Assembly (NCBI GenBank): GCA_021199235.1
Contig: JAJQIL010000052.1
Location: forward strand, 26,564-90,563
DNA: 64,000 nt
Source: Lachnospiraceae bacterium
GTDB taxonomy: Bacteria > Bacillota > Clostridia > Lachnospirales > Lachnospiraceae
Direction of reading: 5' to 3'
The notes under the pieces are model-generated. The model saw only the letters and a program-made list of their open reading frames with translations. It was not told where the DNA came from and made no database searches. This document shows positions 21,015-32,576 of this stretch, in pieces; the stretch's first letter is position 1; each line of letters starts with the position of its first letter. The translations under genes and the position numbers were made by a program.

Positions 21015-22349
21015 ATGAAAATGAATTGCTATATCACAAACGAGGCAAAAAAAGAATACTGGAAAGAAGTGAGCGTTTCAGAGCCGGGAGAATCCCGGGA
21101 TCACATGCATGTGGTGAACCTGTATCCGAAATTTCAGCGGCAGACAATCGAGGGCTTCGGAGGCGCGTTTACCGAGGCGGCGGCCTCCACTTTCGCGAAG
21201 CTTCCGGCAGAAGCGCAGGAAGAAATACTGGAGGCGTATTTTGGAGAGAGCGGCCTTCGCTACAACATGGGACGATGCACGATCCACAGCTGCGACTTTG
21301 GTATGGGAAATTATACATATGTAGAGGAAGGTGATGAGACGCTCGGAACCTTCAGTATAGAGCATGACAGGAGCCAGATCCTGCCTCTGATCAGGAGAGC
21401 GATGGGGAAAGCATCGGAGGAGATGCTCTTTATGGCGGCCCCCTGGTCGCCGCCCGCGTACATGAAGACAAATGGAGAGATGAACCATGGCGGTAAGCTG
21501 AAAGAGGAATACCGCGCTCTCTGGGCTGAATATATGACCCGATTCCTTCAGGCTTACCGGGACGAAGGCATCGACGTAAAGTATGTTACGGTACAGAACG
21601 AACCGGATGCTGTGCAGACATGGGATTCCTGCATCTATTCGGCGAAGGAAGAGGGCATTTTTGCAGTGGAATTCCTCGCGTCTGCGTTTCAGAAGGCCGA
21701 CCTGCATGATGTAGAAATCTTTGTCTGGGATCACAATAAGGAAATGGCTTTTGAAAGGGCGGACGAAACCCTGTCTGTTCCGGGCGCCAGGGAAGCGGTA
21801 GATGGGATAGCCGTGCACTGGTATACCGGCGACCATTTTGACGCGCTGCGCCTGATCCGCGAAAAATACCCGGACAAAAGGATTTTCTTTACGGAAGGCT
21901 GCGTAGAGTATTCCCGTTTTGCGGATTCCAACGAAGTGCAGAAAGCCGAGATGTACGCGCATGACATGGCGGGTAATTTAAGTGCCGGAGTGGAAGCCGA
22001 GCTGGACTGGAATCTCATCCTGGATGAAAAGGGTGGGCCGAATCATGTCGGGAATTACTGCGCGGCGCCCATCATGTGCGATACCGTGACAGGCAAGGTG
22101 GAAAAGCGCTTAAGCTATTATTACATCGGCCATTTCAGCCGCTATATCCGACGCGGCGCAAAAGCGATCACCACGACGTCGTATACGGATAAAATTGATG
22201 TGGCTGCCTTTGTAAACCCGGACGGGGAGCGGGTGACAGTCCTTTTGAACAAATCGGGCGAAGATCTGGAAATCACCCTGCGCGAAGACGGAAGAGGAAC
22301 CGCGGTGGCGCTGCCTGCGCATTCCATAGCGACGGTAACTGCCAGTTGA
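21015..22349 (+). CDS. Glycoside hydrolase family 30 (glucosylceramidase/xylanase-like)
   Basis: QTIEGFGGAFTEAAA, APWSPPAYMKTNGEMNHGGKLKEEY, VQNEPDAVQTWDSC, FFTEGC. Confidence 0.9.
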   Translation: MKMNCYITNEAKKEYWKEVSVSEPGESRDHMHVVNLYPKFQRQTIEGFGGAFTEAAASTFAKLPAEAQEEILEAYFGESGLRYNMGRCTIHSCDFGMGNYTYVEEGDETLGTFSIEHDRSQILPLIRRAMGKASEEMLFMAAPWSPPAYMKTNGEMNHGGKLKEEYRALWAEYMTRFLQAYRDEGIDVKYVTVQNEPDAVQTWDSCIYSAKEEGIFAVEFLASAFQKADLHDVEIFVWDHNKEMAFERADETLSVPGAREAVDGIAVHWYTGDHFDALRLIREKYPDKRIFFTEGCVEYSRFADSNEVQKAEMYAHDMAGNLSAGVEAELDWNLILDEKGGPNHVGNYCAAPIMCDTVTGKVEKRLSYYYIGHFSRYIRRGAKAITTTSYTDKIDVAAFVNPDGERVTVLLNKSGEDLEITLREDGRGTAVALPAHSIATVTAS

Positions 22350-22429
22350 CACAAGTTTTGGGATAGCGTATGATAATGGCTAATGATCAGATGAAATTCA
22401 CCGCAGTCGGGCATGAATTGAAATAGAAG

Positions 22430-22456
22430 GTAACTGTTCAGTACCTTCACAGTTAC
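22430..22456 (-). repeat. 27-nt palindrome, copy 2 (inverted)
   Basis: gtaactgttcagtaccttcacagttac, exact reverse complement of copy 1. Confidence 0.9.
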
Positions 22457-22508
22457 AACAAACGATGCTGCCCGAAGCTGCGGACAGAACAGGAAAGGAA
22501 CGAAAGAC

Positions 22509-23237
22509 ATGGCAGGAAAGCTGTATGGGGTCGGCGTGGGACCGGGAGATCCCAAAATGATGACCTATCTGGCGGTGGAGACGATTGAGAACTGTCAGGT
22601 GCTGGCGGTACCGGCGGATGGTAAGGAGTCCGCAGTGAGTTATAAGATTGCGGCTGGAATAGTAAAAGGACTGGATGAGAAAGAATGTCTGAATCTGGTG
22701 ACGCCGATGACAAAGGATAAGGCAGTATTAAATGCGGCTTATGAGAAAGCGGCGGAGCAGATTATCGAATATCTGGAGCAGGGGAAGGACGTCGCCTATC
22801 TGACTCTGGGCGACCCGACCATTTACTGTACTTATATTTATGTTCACCGGATTGTGAAGGCTCGCGGCTATCAGACGGAGATCATCAACGGCGTGCCGTC
22901 TTTCTGTGCGGTGAGCGCGAAGCTCGGCGACAGTCTGGCGGATCGCTCGGAGCAGCTTCATATTATCCCGTCCACCTATGAAATTGAGGACGCGCTGGAG
23001 CTTCCGGGGACGAAGGTGCTGATGAAGGCGGCCTCCAAGATGCCGCTTGTAAAAAAGACTCTGCGCGAAAAGAATCTGAAAGGCATGATGATCGAAAACT
23101 GCGGGATGGATTCGGAGAAGTGCTACATGGACGTGGAAGAAATCCCGGATCAGCCCAGCTATTATTCGGTGATCGTGGTAAGAGAAAACGCGGATGCTGC
23201 AAATAACCCGGTGAATGTGAATGCAGCACATAATTGA
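22509..23237 (+). CDS. cobI: Precorrin-2 / cobalt-factor II C20-methyltransferase
   Basis: YGVGVGPGDPKMMTYLAVETI, VAYLTLGDPTIYCTYIYVHR, GVPSFCAVSAKLG. Confidence 0.88.
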   Translation: MAGKLYGVGVGPGDPKMMTYLAVETIENCQVLAVPADGKESAVSYKIAAGIVKGLDEKECLNLVTPMTKDKAVLNAAYEKAAEQIIEYLEQGKDVAYLTLGDPTIYCTYIYVHRIVKARGYQTEIINGVPSFCAVSAKLGDSLADRSEQLHIIPSTYEIEDALELPGTKVLMKAASKMPLVKKTLREKNLKGMMIENCGMDSEKCYMDVEEIPDQPSYYSVIVVRENADAANNPVNVNAAHN

Positions 23238-23289
23238 GAAGATGTGGCCACATCGTCCGCTTTTATGAATTCCGGGCGGGATAAAATCT

Positions 23290-24117
23290 ATGATTGAACT
23301 GAAAAATCTGACAAAAAAATATGACGAATTTCTGGCGGTCGACCACCTGAACCTGCGGATTGAGACAGGCGAGTTTTTTGGTCTCCTGGGGCCGAACGGC
23401 GCGGGAAAAACGACAACGATCGGCATGATGTCCACGCTGCTTTTGCCGACCGAAGGGGAAGTTCTCATCGACGGGGAGCCGTTGACCCGCCAGAACGCGC
23501 GCCTGAAGCGGAAAATCAGCCTGATCACGCAGGAATATTCCATGCGGCAGGATATGACGATGGACGAGATCATGGAGTATCAGGGGCGCCTGTATTATAT
23601 GCCGAAGAAAAAAATTCGGGAGCGTTCGGAAGAACTTCTGGAATTCTGCGGCCTGATCGACTACCGCAGGCGTACGGTGCGTAAGCTCTCCGGCGGCATG
23701 AAGCGCAAACTGATGGTCTGCCGCGCCCTTCTGACGGAGCCGGAGATCCTGCTTCTGGATGAGCCGACCGCAGGGATGGATGCGCTGGCGCGGCGGCAGA
23801 TGTGGAATCTGTTGAAAAAGCTGAACGGGCAGAAGCTGACGATCCTTCTGACAACCCATTACATGGAGGAGGCGGAAAGCCTCTGCGGCAGAGTCGCCAT
23901 GATGCTCGAGGGAAAGCTGGAGGAGGCGGATACGCCCAGGCACATGATCGACGTTCTGGGGCGCTATGCGGTGGATCAGACAACAGAGGATGGGATCGAG
24001 AGCCGCTTCTTTGAAAAAAGAGAGGATGCGATTGCGTATCTTTCGGGTTTAAGCGGGGAATCTGCTCTTCGGAATACGACGTTGGAGGATGTGTTCGTGC
24101 GCCGCGCTGCGAACTGA
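23290..24117 (+). CDS. ABC transporter ATP-binding protein (ABC-2 type)
   Basis: LGPNGAGKTTTIGMM Walker A, KLSGGMKRKLMVCRAL signature, ILLLDEPTAGMD Walker B. Confidence 0.93.
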   Translation: MIELKNLTKKYDEFLAVDHLNLRIETGEFFGLLGPNGAGKTTTIGMMSTLLLPTEGEVLIDGEPLTRQNARLKRKISLITQEYSMRQDMTMDEIMEYQGRLYYMPKKKIRERSEELLEFCGLIDYRRRTVRKLSGGMKRKLMVCRALLTEPEILLLDEPTAGMDALARRQMWNLLKKLNGQKLTILLTTHYMEEAESLCGRVAMMLEGKLEEADTPRHMIDVLGRYAVDQTTEDGIESRFFEKREDAIAYLSGLSGESALRNTTLEDVFVRRAAN

Positions 24118-24192
24118 AAGGATTCTCCTTTCCTGCAGCAGAGAATCACAAGGTTCAATGTGCAGCTGTGCTGCGGGTAAAATGGAATTGTG

Positions 24193-24327
24193 ATAACTAT
24201 TCAGGACAGTACCTCGCACTTGCTGCGAGGTACGTATGAAAACGTATATTTTACAGGAAAAAGTCCCATCGCGCAGCGATTTTAAATGGACTTTTTCCCG
24301 TAACTGTGAAGGTACTGAACAGTTACG
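24193..24327 (+). repeat. Composite hairpin element, copy B
   Basis: Homologous to 20841-20976 with stem-preserving substitutions; lies between the ABC ATPase and permease genes. Confidence 0.85.
24300..24326 (+). repeat. 27-nt palindrome, copy 3
   Basis: GTAACTGTGAAGGTACTGAACAGTTAC, identical to copy 1. Confidence 0.9.
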
Positions 24328-24384
24328 AATTGTGATAAAAATGACAGCAACAGCAGCGAAAGTCATGACAGAAGGCATACAAGT

Positions 24385-25116
24385 ATGGGAATTGTAACGG
24401 TATTATGGGAAAAATGGGTGGAATTCCGCCGGGATTTTTACAAGATCACGCTGGCGGCGATGATCGCCCCTTTGATGTATATTCTGGTATTCGGCCTCGG
24501 GGTGCAGACGTTCTCCCACGGCGAATCCTATCTGGAATTCCTGATTCCGGGCGTGGTCGCACTGACGACGATGAACGGGAGTTTCAACGCGATTGCGCAG
24601 AATTTAAATGTACAGCGGTTATATGAAAAAGCATTTGATCAGGTCATGATCTCGCCGACGCCGCTGTGGCAGTTTGTGGCGGGACAGATCATCGGCGGCA
24701 GTCTGCGCGGCGTGTATGCGGGCAGTGTGATCATCCTTCTGATCCTCCCAATCGGGACGGGCCTGCGCTTTACCGGCTGGTCTTTTCTGATCATGTTTTT
24801 AAACGGCGCCGTATTTTCCACGATTGGTCTGGTCGTATCCTTTATTGCGACGAATCATGCGGATGTGCCTCGTTTTTCCAATTATGTGATCATGCCGATG
24901 TCCTACCTGTGCAACACCTTTTTTTCCACAGACAGTATGCCGAACGGGCTGCGTCAGGTGGTCGGAGCTCTGCCGCTGTCGCAGACAAGCAGCATGCTGC
25001 GTGCCATTGCAGCCGGAGAAGCCTGGTCGTATACGGGGATTCTGGTGCTGCTGATTTATCTGCTGGTGTTTGGGGCGGCAACGTCGTGGTTTTTATATAA
25101 AAAGAAGAATCTCTGA
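24385..25116 (+). CDS. ABC-2 type transporter permease
   Basis: Multi-TM protein following the ATPase; FLIPGVVALTTMNGSFNAIAQNL, NTFFSTDSMPNGLRQVVGALPL. Confidence 0.88.
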   Translation: MGIVTVLWEKWVEFRRDFYKITLAAMIAPLMYILVFGLGVQTFSHGESYLEFLIPGVVALTTMNGSFNAIAQNLNVQRLYEKAFDQVMISPTPLWQFVAGQIIGGSLRGVYAGSVIILLILPIGTGLRFTGWSFLIMFLNGAVFSTIGLVVSFIATNHADVPRFSNYVIMPMSYLCNTFFSTDSMPNGLRQVVGALPLSQTSSMLRAIAAGEAWSYTGILVLLIYLLVFGAATSWFLYKKKNL

Positions 25117-25146
25117 TCAGACACGGATGGAGGCAAAGAAAGACAG

Positions 25147-25734
25147 ATGGTGGCACGAAAAATAACAGAGACGCAGGGAAGAACGGCGGCACGGGGAAAA
25201 CAGTACCTGTTGTCAGTTTCGGGACTGCTGATCTTTTCATTGTTTTTTTCTTTAGTGATATTTCGGACTTCTCAAGCGTCTGAGCAGATCGCGGACGGTG
25301 AATACGCGATAGAAGTCACCATGACCGGCGGCAGCGGAAAGGCAAGCATCGAGTCGCCCACGCTTCTGACTGTGGAGGACGGGCAGCTTTACGCGCGCAT
25401 TACCTGGAGCAGTTCGAACTATGATTATATGATCGTTGACGGGGAAAAATATCTGAACCAGAGCGAAGAAGATGCCAATTCCTCGTTTACTATTCCGGTA
25501 TCCGATCTGGACGTGGATATCACGGTGGTCGCGGATACGCTTGCGATGGGTACGCCGCACGAGATCGAATATGTGGTACATTTTTACTCCGAAACGCTGG
25601 GCAGCAAAAGCAGCCTCCCGCAGGAAGCTGCGAAACGCGTGCTGGCGATGGCGGCCGTGATCATTATCGGCGGCGGTATACTGAATTATTTCGTAAAAAA
25701 GAGAGCGCGGCGGGATTATACCGGCCGACGCTGA
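25147..25734 (+). CDS. Membrane-anchored NEAT/iron-transport-like beta-sandwich protein
   Basis: Signal/TM segment, DGEYAIEVTMTGGSGKASIESPTLLTVEDGQLYARITWSSSNYDYMIVDGEKY, C-terminal TM and basic tail. Confidence 0.55.
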   Translation: MVARKITETQGRTAARGKQYLLSVSGLLIFSLFFSLVIFRTSQASEQIADGEYAIEVTMTGGSGKASIESPTLLTVEDGQLYARITWSSSNYDYMIVDGEKYLNQSEEDANSSFTIPVSDLDVDITVVADTLAMGTPHEIEYVVHFYSETLGSKSSLPQEAAKRVLAMAAVIIIGGGILNYFVKKRARRDYTGRR

Positions 25735-25888
25735 TATCTCCCATTTATAATTACGCGGAAAATCAACAGGAAGGCTGTCTCCAGATTGGAGTTTGAAAAA
25801 TCAGCATAAAAGAAAAATGTCAGCAGCTAAACCTTACGCAATCTGTTATGCTGCGAGTTATAGAATCCTGAATCATAAGGGGTGCCTG

Positions 25889-26686
25889 ATGCAAAACAAA
25901 CGCAATTTTCAAAAAGAACTGGATCGGATTCTGGAAACAGAAGCGGCCGGACGTCATGTCCAGAGAGCGGGTGACAACGTGAATTCCGTGAACACGGCGC
26001 AAAGTGGCGACGACAGGGGTGGTATACAGCTGCCTGCGCTTTTGCTGCACAGCTGTTGTGCCCCATGCAGCAGTTATGTGCTCGAATATCTGTCGAAATA
26101 TTTTCAAATTACGGTGCTTTATTATAATCCGAATATTTATCCGGAGGAGGAATATTGGAAACGGGTTGCGGAAGAACGCCGCCTGATTAAGAAGATGGGA
26201 GAGAAAGGCATATTTCCGAACCCGGTGCGGCTGATCGAAGGGCGTTTTGACAGCCGTGAGTTTTATGAGGCAGTGCGCGGTCTGGAACAGATTCCGGAGG
26301 GTGGAGCGCGGTGCGCAGCCTGCTTTCGGCTGCGGCTTGAGGAGACAGCGAAGATTGCAGGAGGACATGCCCTTTCTTATGTGTCGGAAAATGACATCAG
26401 GCATAATCATGATGAACGGTCTGACGGTTTGCAGGAAAGCAAATTCGACTACTTTACGACGACGCTGACCATCAGCCCGCTTAAAAATGCGCAGGTGATC
26501 AATGAAATCGGAGAGGAGCTGGCTGCCGAATATCAGGTAAAATGGCTGCCGTGCGATTTTAAGAAACGAAACGGCTACAAACGGTCCATAGAACTCTCGG
26601 CGGAGTATGGGCTGTACCGGCAGGATTACTGCGGATGCGTGTTTTCGAAGCGGGAGAGGGAGGCAATCGTGAAAGCGAGAAAATAG
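25889..26686 (+). CDS. queH: Epoxyqueuosine reductase QueH-type (DUF208)
   Basis: LLLHSCCAPCSSYVLEYLS, YYNPNIYPEEEYWKR, CAACFRLRLEETA, YCGCVFS. Confidence 0.88.
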   Translation: MQNKRNFQKELDRILETEAAGRHVQRAGDNVNSVNTAQSGDDRGGIQLPALLLHSCCAPCSSYVLEYLSKYFQITVLYYNPNIYPEEEYWKRVAEERRLIKKMGEKGIFPNPVRLIEGRFDSREFYEAVRGLEQIPEGGARCAACFRLRLEETAKIAGGHALSYVSENDIRHNHDERSDGLQESKFDYFTTTLTISPLKNAQVINEIGEELAAEYQVKWLPCDFKKRNGYKRSIELSAEYGLYRQDYCGCVFSKREREAIVKARK

Positions 26687-27021
26687 TGAAAGCGAAAAAG
26701 GCCGTCGTTTGACATGATCTGATTTTGCCAGGCAGAGCTTTCTGAATATTACCGGAGAATATGACGGGATGACGTCGGAGAGACGCAGGTATATTTGTGT
26801 GGATTTTGCAAAGAATATGGAAGTACCCTTTTGTCTTGAAACTTTGGCAGGGGTGCTTCCATTTTGTATCTTATACATAAAAGAAAAGAGTGATTCTTTT
26901 ATGGAATCTTGTGAAGGGAGTATACGTTTGCGTTTCGTAAATAGTATCGGGCTGTTTTTCCTCCGATCTCCGATGACAAGCCTGCGCTGAGCCGGGCTGC
27001 AGATCTGATACGGGGAAATGA

Positions 27022-27046
27022 TACCTGTAAAGGTAAGGAACAGTTA
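27022..27046 (+). repeat. 27-nt palindrome, degenerate copy 4
   Basis: acctgtaaaggtaaggaacagttac, 25 nt upstream of the PTS start codon. Confidence 0.6.
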
Positions 27047-27071
27047 CGTCAGACGCAGACCGGAAGATACG

Positions 27072-29357
27072 ATGAAAGACAGAATTTTTGGCGTGCTGCA
27101 GCGCATAGGACGAAGCTTTATGCTGCCGATTGCAATTCTACCGGTGGCAGGACTTTTGATGGGGATTGGCAGTTCATTTACGAATGTGACGACGATTGAG
27201 ACTTACCGGCTGACCCGAATTCTGGGAGAAGGCACCGTGCTGCACTCACTGCTTGTCATTATGAATGATGTCGGCAGCGTTGTCTTTGACAATCTGCCGC
27301 TTCTGTTTGCAATTGGTGTCGCGATCGGTATGGCGAAAAAAGAAAAGGAAGTCGCCGCCCTCGCATCGGTCATTGCGTATTTTGTCATGAATGCCGCTAT
27401 CCGCGCAATGCTGGAGATCAACGGACAGATCGTGGACGGAGAGATTGCGGAGTCGGTGCTGGAGGGTACAGTCACATCTTCCTGTGGGATTTATACGCTG
27501 CAGATGGGTGTTTTCGGCGGGATTATTGTCGGACTCGGCGTGGCGGCGCTGCACAACCGGTTTTACCGGATTCAGCTGCCGAATGCGCTTTCCTTTTTCG
27601 GCGGCAGCCGGTTTGTTCCGATCATATCGACGCTTGCCTATATGCTTGCCGGGATTCTGCTGTATTTCATCTGGCCTGTCGTGCAGTCAGGCATCTACGG
27701 ACTGGGGAATCTGGTCACAAGATCGGGCTATATCGGGACGCTCCTTTTCGGACTGATCAAGCGGGCACTGATTCCGTTCGGACTGCATCATGTCTTTTAT
27801 ATGCCGTTCTGGCAGACAGCGGTAGGCGGCACGATGGAGGTCGCCGGACGGCTTGTCGAGGGCGGACAGAACATCTTCTTTGCGCAGCTGGCGGATTCTG
27901 CGAATGTTACCCATTTCAGTGCGGATGCGACCCGCTATTTTTCCGGTGAGTTTATCTTCATGATCTTCGGCCTTCCGGGGGCGGCGCTCGCCATGTATCA
28001 CTGCGCTTATCCCGGAAAGAAAAAACAGGCGGGCGGCCTGCTTCTCTCCGCGGCGCTTACCTGCATGGCTACCGGCATCACAGAACCGTTGGAATTTTCA
28101 TTTCTGTTTGTTGCACCGGCTCTGTTCGCGGTGCAGGTTGTGCTGGCGGGCAGCTGTTATATGGTCGCGCATATGCTGAATATTGCGATTGGTCTGACCT
28201 TTTCCGGCGGATTTCTGGACTTTTTCCTGTTCGGTATTCTGCAGGGAAACGCGAAGACAGGCTGGCTGCTGGTGATTCCGGTCGGCGCCGTGTATTTCTT
28301 CCTGTATTATTTTATTTTCCGCTTCCTGATATTGAAGCTTGATTTTAAAACGCCTGGACGGGAAGAGGACGACTCTGATGTCAGACTCTATACGAAGGCA
28401 GATGTGAATGCGCGGGAAGGTTCGCAGGGCACCAGGGGCTCCGATGCAAATTCGGCTTCTTCGAATGCCGTTTCCCGTGATCCGGTCAGCGCTGCGATTA
28501 CACGGGGACTTGGCGGGAAAAACAATATTGAGGACGTGGACTGCTGTGCTACGAGGCTGCGCTGTACGGTAAAGGATTCCTCTCTGGTCAACGATGCCAT
28601 GCTCAGATCATCCGGAGCTTCGGGCGTGATCCGCAAAGGAAAGGGTGTGCAGGTGATCTATGGTCCGCAGGTCACGGTGATCAAATCGAATCTGGAGGAA
28701 TATCTGGAGAATGCACCGGAAGAATTGTCCGCAGAATCGGATGATATGCAATCGGAATTTCCGAATCAGGCGGCTTCCGGTGAAACAGAGACGGTCAATT
28801 CAGACGAGATGTCATCTGGAAGTATGCCGGTCGGGAATGACGCGAATAATTCTGATGGCCTAATCAGAACCTCCCGGAATGCGGAAAAAGAAATCCTCAC
28901 AATCTCCAGCCCCATCACTGGTACAGCTGTGCCTCTTAGCTCCTGTCCGGATCCCGCGTTCGCAGAGGGCATGATGGGCGAAGGAGCAATCGTGACGCCA
29001 ACAGCCCCAATCGTGCGTGCACCGGAGAACGGGGAGATTGACTTTGTGTTTGACACGAAGCACGCGATAGGATTTATTACGGATTCCGGCGTCAGTATTC
29101 TGATCCATATCGGAATTGATACGGTGGAACTGAACGGATGCGGCTTTGAAGTACCGGTGAAAGCAAGACAGAAGGTAAAAAAAGGTGATCCAATCCTCAA
29201 ATTAGACCTGGAATATCTGCGGGAACATGCTCCTTCGCTTGCTTCTCCCGTGTTGTGCGCGGAGCTTCCATCGGATTGTCGGATCCGGCTTTTAAAAAAA
29301 GGCGGAGTGGAGGCCGGAGAACCATTGTTTGAGATCCACTCTTCAGAAAAACACTGA
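27072..29357 (+). CDS. PTS transporter EIICBA (glucose/N-acetylglucosamine type)
   Basis: EIIC (RIGRSFMLPIAILPVAGLLMGIG, GITEPLEFSFLFVAP), EIIB (NIEDVDCCATRLRCTV), EIIA (VSILIHIGIDTVELNGCGFEVPVKARQKVKKGDPI). Confidence 0.93.
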   Translation: MKDRIFGVLQRIGRSFMLPIAILPVAGLLMGIGSSFTNVTTIETYRLTRILGEGTVLHSLLVIMNDVGSVVFDNLPLLFAIGVAIGMAKKEKEVAALASVIAYFVMNAAIRAMLEINGQIVDGEIAESVLEGTVTSSCGIYTLQMGVFGGIIVGLGVAALHNRFYRIQLPNALSFFGGSRFVPIISTLAYMLAGILLYFIWPVVQSGIYGLGNLVTRSGYIGTLLFGLIKRALIPFGLHHVFYMPFWQTAVGGTMEVAGRLVEGGQNIFFAQLADSANVTHFSADATRYFSGEFIFMIFGLPGAALAMYHCAYPGKKKQAGGLLLSAALTCMATGITEPLEFSFLFVAPALFAVQVVLAGSCYMVAHMLNIAIGLTFSGGFLDFFLFGILQGNAKTGWLLVIPVGAVYFFLYYFIFRFLILKLDFKTPGREEDDSDVRLYTKADVNAREGSQGTRGSDANSASSNAVSRDPVSAAITRGLGGKNNIEDVDCCATRLRCTVKDSSLVNDAMLRSSGASGVIRKGKGVQVIYGPQVTVIKSNLEEYLENAPEELSAESDDMQSEFPNQAASGETETVNSDEMSSGSMPVGNDANNSDGLIRTSRNAEKEILTISSPITGTAVPLSSCPDPAFAEGMMGEGAIVTPTAPIVRAPENGEIDFVFDTKHAIGFITDSGVSILIHIGIDTVELNGCGFEVPVKARQKVKKGDPILKLDLEYLREHAPSLASPVLCAELPSDCRIRLLKKGGVEAGEPLFEIHSSEKH

Positions 29358-29582
29358 TTGTCGAGCAGGACTGCAATTTATATTTTTGGCGGACTGTGTC
29401 TGAGGGTGTGTTCTGATAAGCGATTTTCCGTAACTGTTTTAGTCTTTCATGGCTGTGATGATATCCTCTGCGAATTTTCTGTCTTGCAAGAGGGAATTGC
29501 TTGTGATAGACTCTGTTAGAAGTATGCAGAGCACAATTCTATTCATTGAAAGGAATCTTCCATGAATTTGTGCCTGTAACTG

Positions 29583-29606
29583 AACTGTGAAGATACGGAA
29601 CAGTTA
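29583..29606 (+). repeat. 27-nt palindrome, variant copy 5
   Basis: aactgtgaagatacggaacagtta; 54 nt upstream of argH. Confidence 0.7.
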
Positions 29607-29660
29607 TGATTACAATAAGATATGGGGCCGCAGGCACCGGCGGCGGAATGGAGAACAGAG

Positions 29661-31040
<1,380 letters not shown>

Positions 31041-31268
31041 GAACGCTTTCTCGACAAAAAGGAGGGCGGGCATTGCTGCCCGCCAGAGAAAAATGTATGA
31101 AAAACAAATGTTGGTCTGATGTCCTTCATTTGTTTCAAACGCAGTATACCCGCAAAATGTGTTGAGAATATGTCCGATTTATGGCAGTTATGTGAAAATC
31201 CGGGTGAATATTTTACATATTTATACCTTTTTCAAAAAACGGAAAGGACTGCCGGGTATAAATTTTAC

Positions 31269-31297
31269 TTGACATTCACAGGAAACGAGTATATTCT
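31269..31297 (+). promoter_or_regulatory. Sigma-A-type promoter upstream of asd
   Basis: TTGACA - 17 nt - TATTCT. Confidence 0.55.
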
Positions 31298-31444
31298 GTG
31301 AAAACAAATGTGTGCCGCACAAAGACACGGAAGAAGCGCATCGACCTTCAGGGAGGCCTTACACGTTCAGGGTGAGACCGCCGGGAACGATTGAGTATGA
31401 GGGATGGCGTTTCAAAAATATTATACATGAGGAGAAATGAAAAA

Positions 31445-32533
31445 ATGGAGCAGAAGTTGAAAGTCGGTATCCTGGGAGCGACAGGCATGGTAGGACAGAG
31501 ATTTATTTCTCTGCTGGAAAATCACCCGTGGTTCGAAGTGGTAACGGTGGCGGCGAGCCCGCGCAGCGCCGGAAAGACATATGAGGAGGCAGTCGGCGGA
31601 AGATGGAAGATGACGCCCCCGATGCCCGAAGGCGTGAAAAAGCTGATCGTGAAAAACGTGAACGAGGTGGAAGAGGTAGCAGCCACCGTTGATTTTGTAT
31701 TTTCCGCGGTTGATATGTCGAAAGACGAGATCCGCGCGATCGAGGAAGAATACGCAAAGACCGAGACGCCGGTCGTTTCCAACAACAGCGCGCACCGCTG
31801 GACGCCGGATGTTCCGATGGTAGTGCCGGAGATCAATCCGCAGCATTTTGATGTCATCGCTTCTCAGAAGAAGCGCCTCGGCACAACCCGCGGATTCATC
31901 GCGGTAAAACCGAACTGCTCGATCCAGAGCTACGCTCCGGCATTAAGCGCCTGGCGCGAGTTTGAACCATACGAGGTGGTTGCCACTACATACCAGGCAA
32001 TCTCCGGAGCGGGCAAGACCTTTAAAGACTGGCCGGAGATGGTGGAAAATGTGATTCCGTACATCGGCGGCGAGGAAGAGAAGAGTGAGAAAGAGCCGCT
32101 CCGCCTCTGGGGCGTTGTGGAAGACGGCGTGATCAAACCGGCGACTGAGCCGAAGATCACCTGCCAGTGCATCCGTGTGCCGGTACTGAACGGCCACACT
32201 GCAGCAGTATTCGTAAAATTCCACAAAAAGCCGACAAAAGAGCAGCTCATCGAGAAGCTGGTGAACTTTTCCGGACTTCCGCAGGAGCTTGAGCTGCCGA
32301 GCGCTCCGAAGCATTTTATTCAGTACATGGAGGAGGACAACCGCCCGCAGGTCGTTCTGGATGTGGACTACGAGAACGGCATGGGCGTTTCCATCGGGCG
32401 TCTCCGCGAGGACACGATCTACGATTATAAATTCGTCGGCCTCTCCCACAACACTGTCCGCGGCGCGGCCGGCGGCGCGGTGCTCTGTGCAGAGACTCTG
32501 AAAGCGCTGGGATATATTGCGGCAAAAGAGTGA
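31445..32533 (+). CDS. asd: Aspartate-semialdehyde dehydrogenase
   Basis: KVGILGATGMVGQRFISLL, KPNCSIQSYAPALSAW, GRLREDTIYDYKFVGLSHNTVRGAAGGAVLCAE. Confidence 0.96.
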   Translation: MEQKLKVGILGATGMVGQRFISLLENHPWFEVVTVAASPRSAGKTYEEAVGGRWKMTPPMPEGVKKLIVKNVNEVEEVAATVDFVFSAVDMSKDEIRAIEEEYAKTETPVVSNNSAHRWTPDVPMVVPEINPQHFDVIASQKKRLGTTRGFIAVKPNCSIQSYAPALSAWREFEPYEVVATTYQAISGAGKTFKDWPEMVENVIPYIGGEEEKSEKEPLRLWGVVEDGVIKPATEPKITCQCIRVPVLNGHTAAVFVKFHKKPTKEQLIEKLVNFSGLPQELELPSAPKHFIQYMEEDNRPQVVLDVDYENGMGVSIGRLREDTIYDYKFVGLSHNTVRGAAGGAVLCAETLKALGYIAAKE

Positions 32534-32576
32534 TGCCTAAGGCACCAGATTCTTAAGGAACAAAAATACCTGAATG

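Noticed and set aside
22350-22508. Cobalamin riboswitch upstream of cobI
   Set aside because: The gap is only ~160 nt and contains the 27-nt palindrome; no B12-box-like sequence seen.
26769-26990. 73-aa ORF upstream of the PTS gene
   Set aside because: No SD or recognisable motif; lies in the probable PTS leader/promoter region.
31119-31301. 60-aa ORF between argH and asd
   Set aside because: AT-rich spacer that overlaps the asd promoter.
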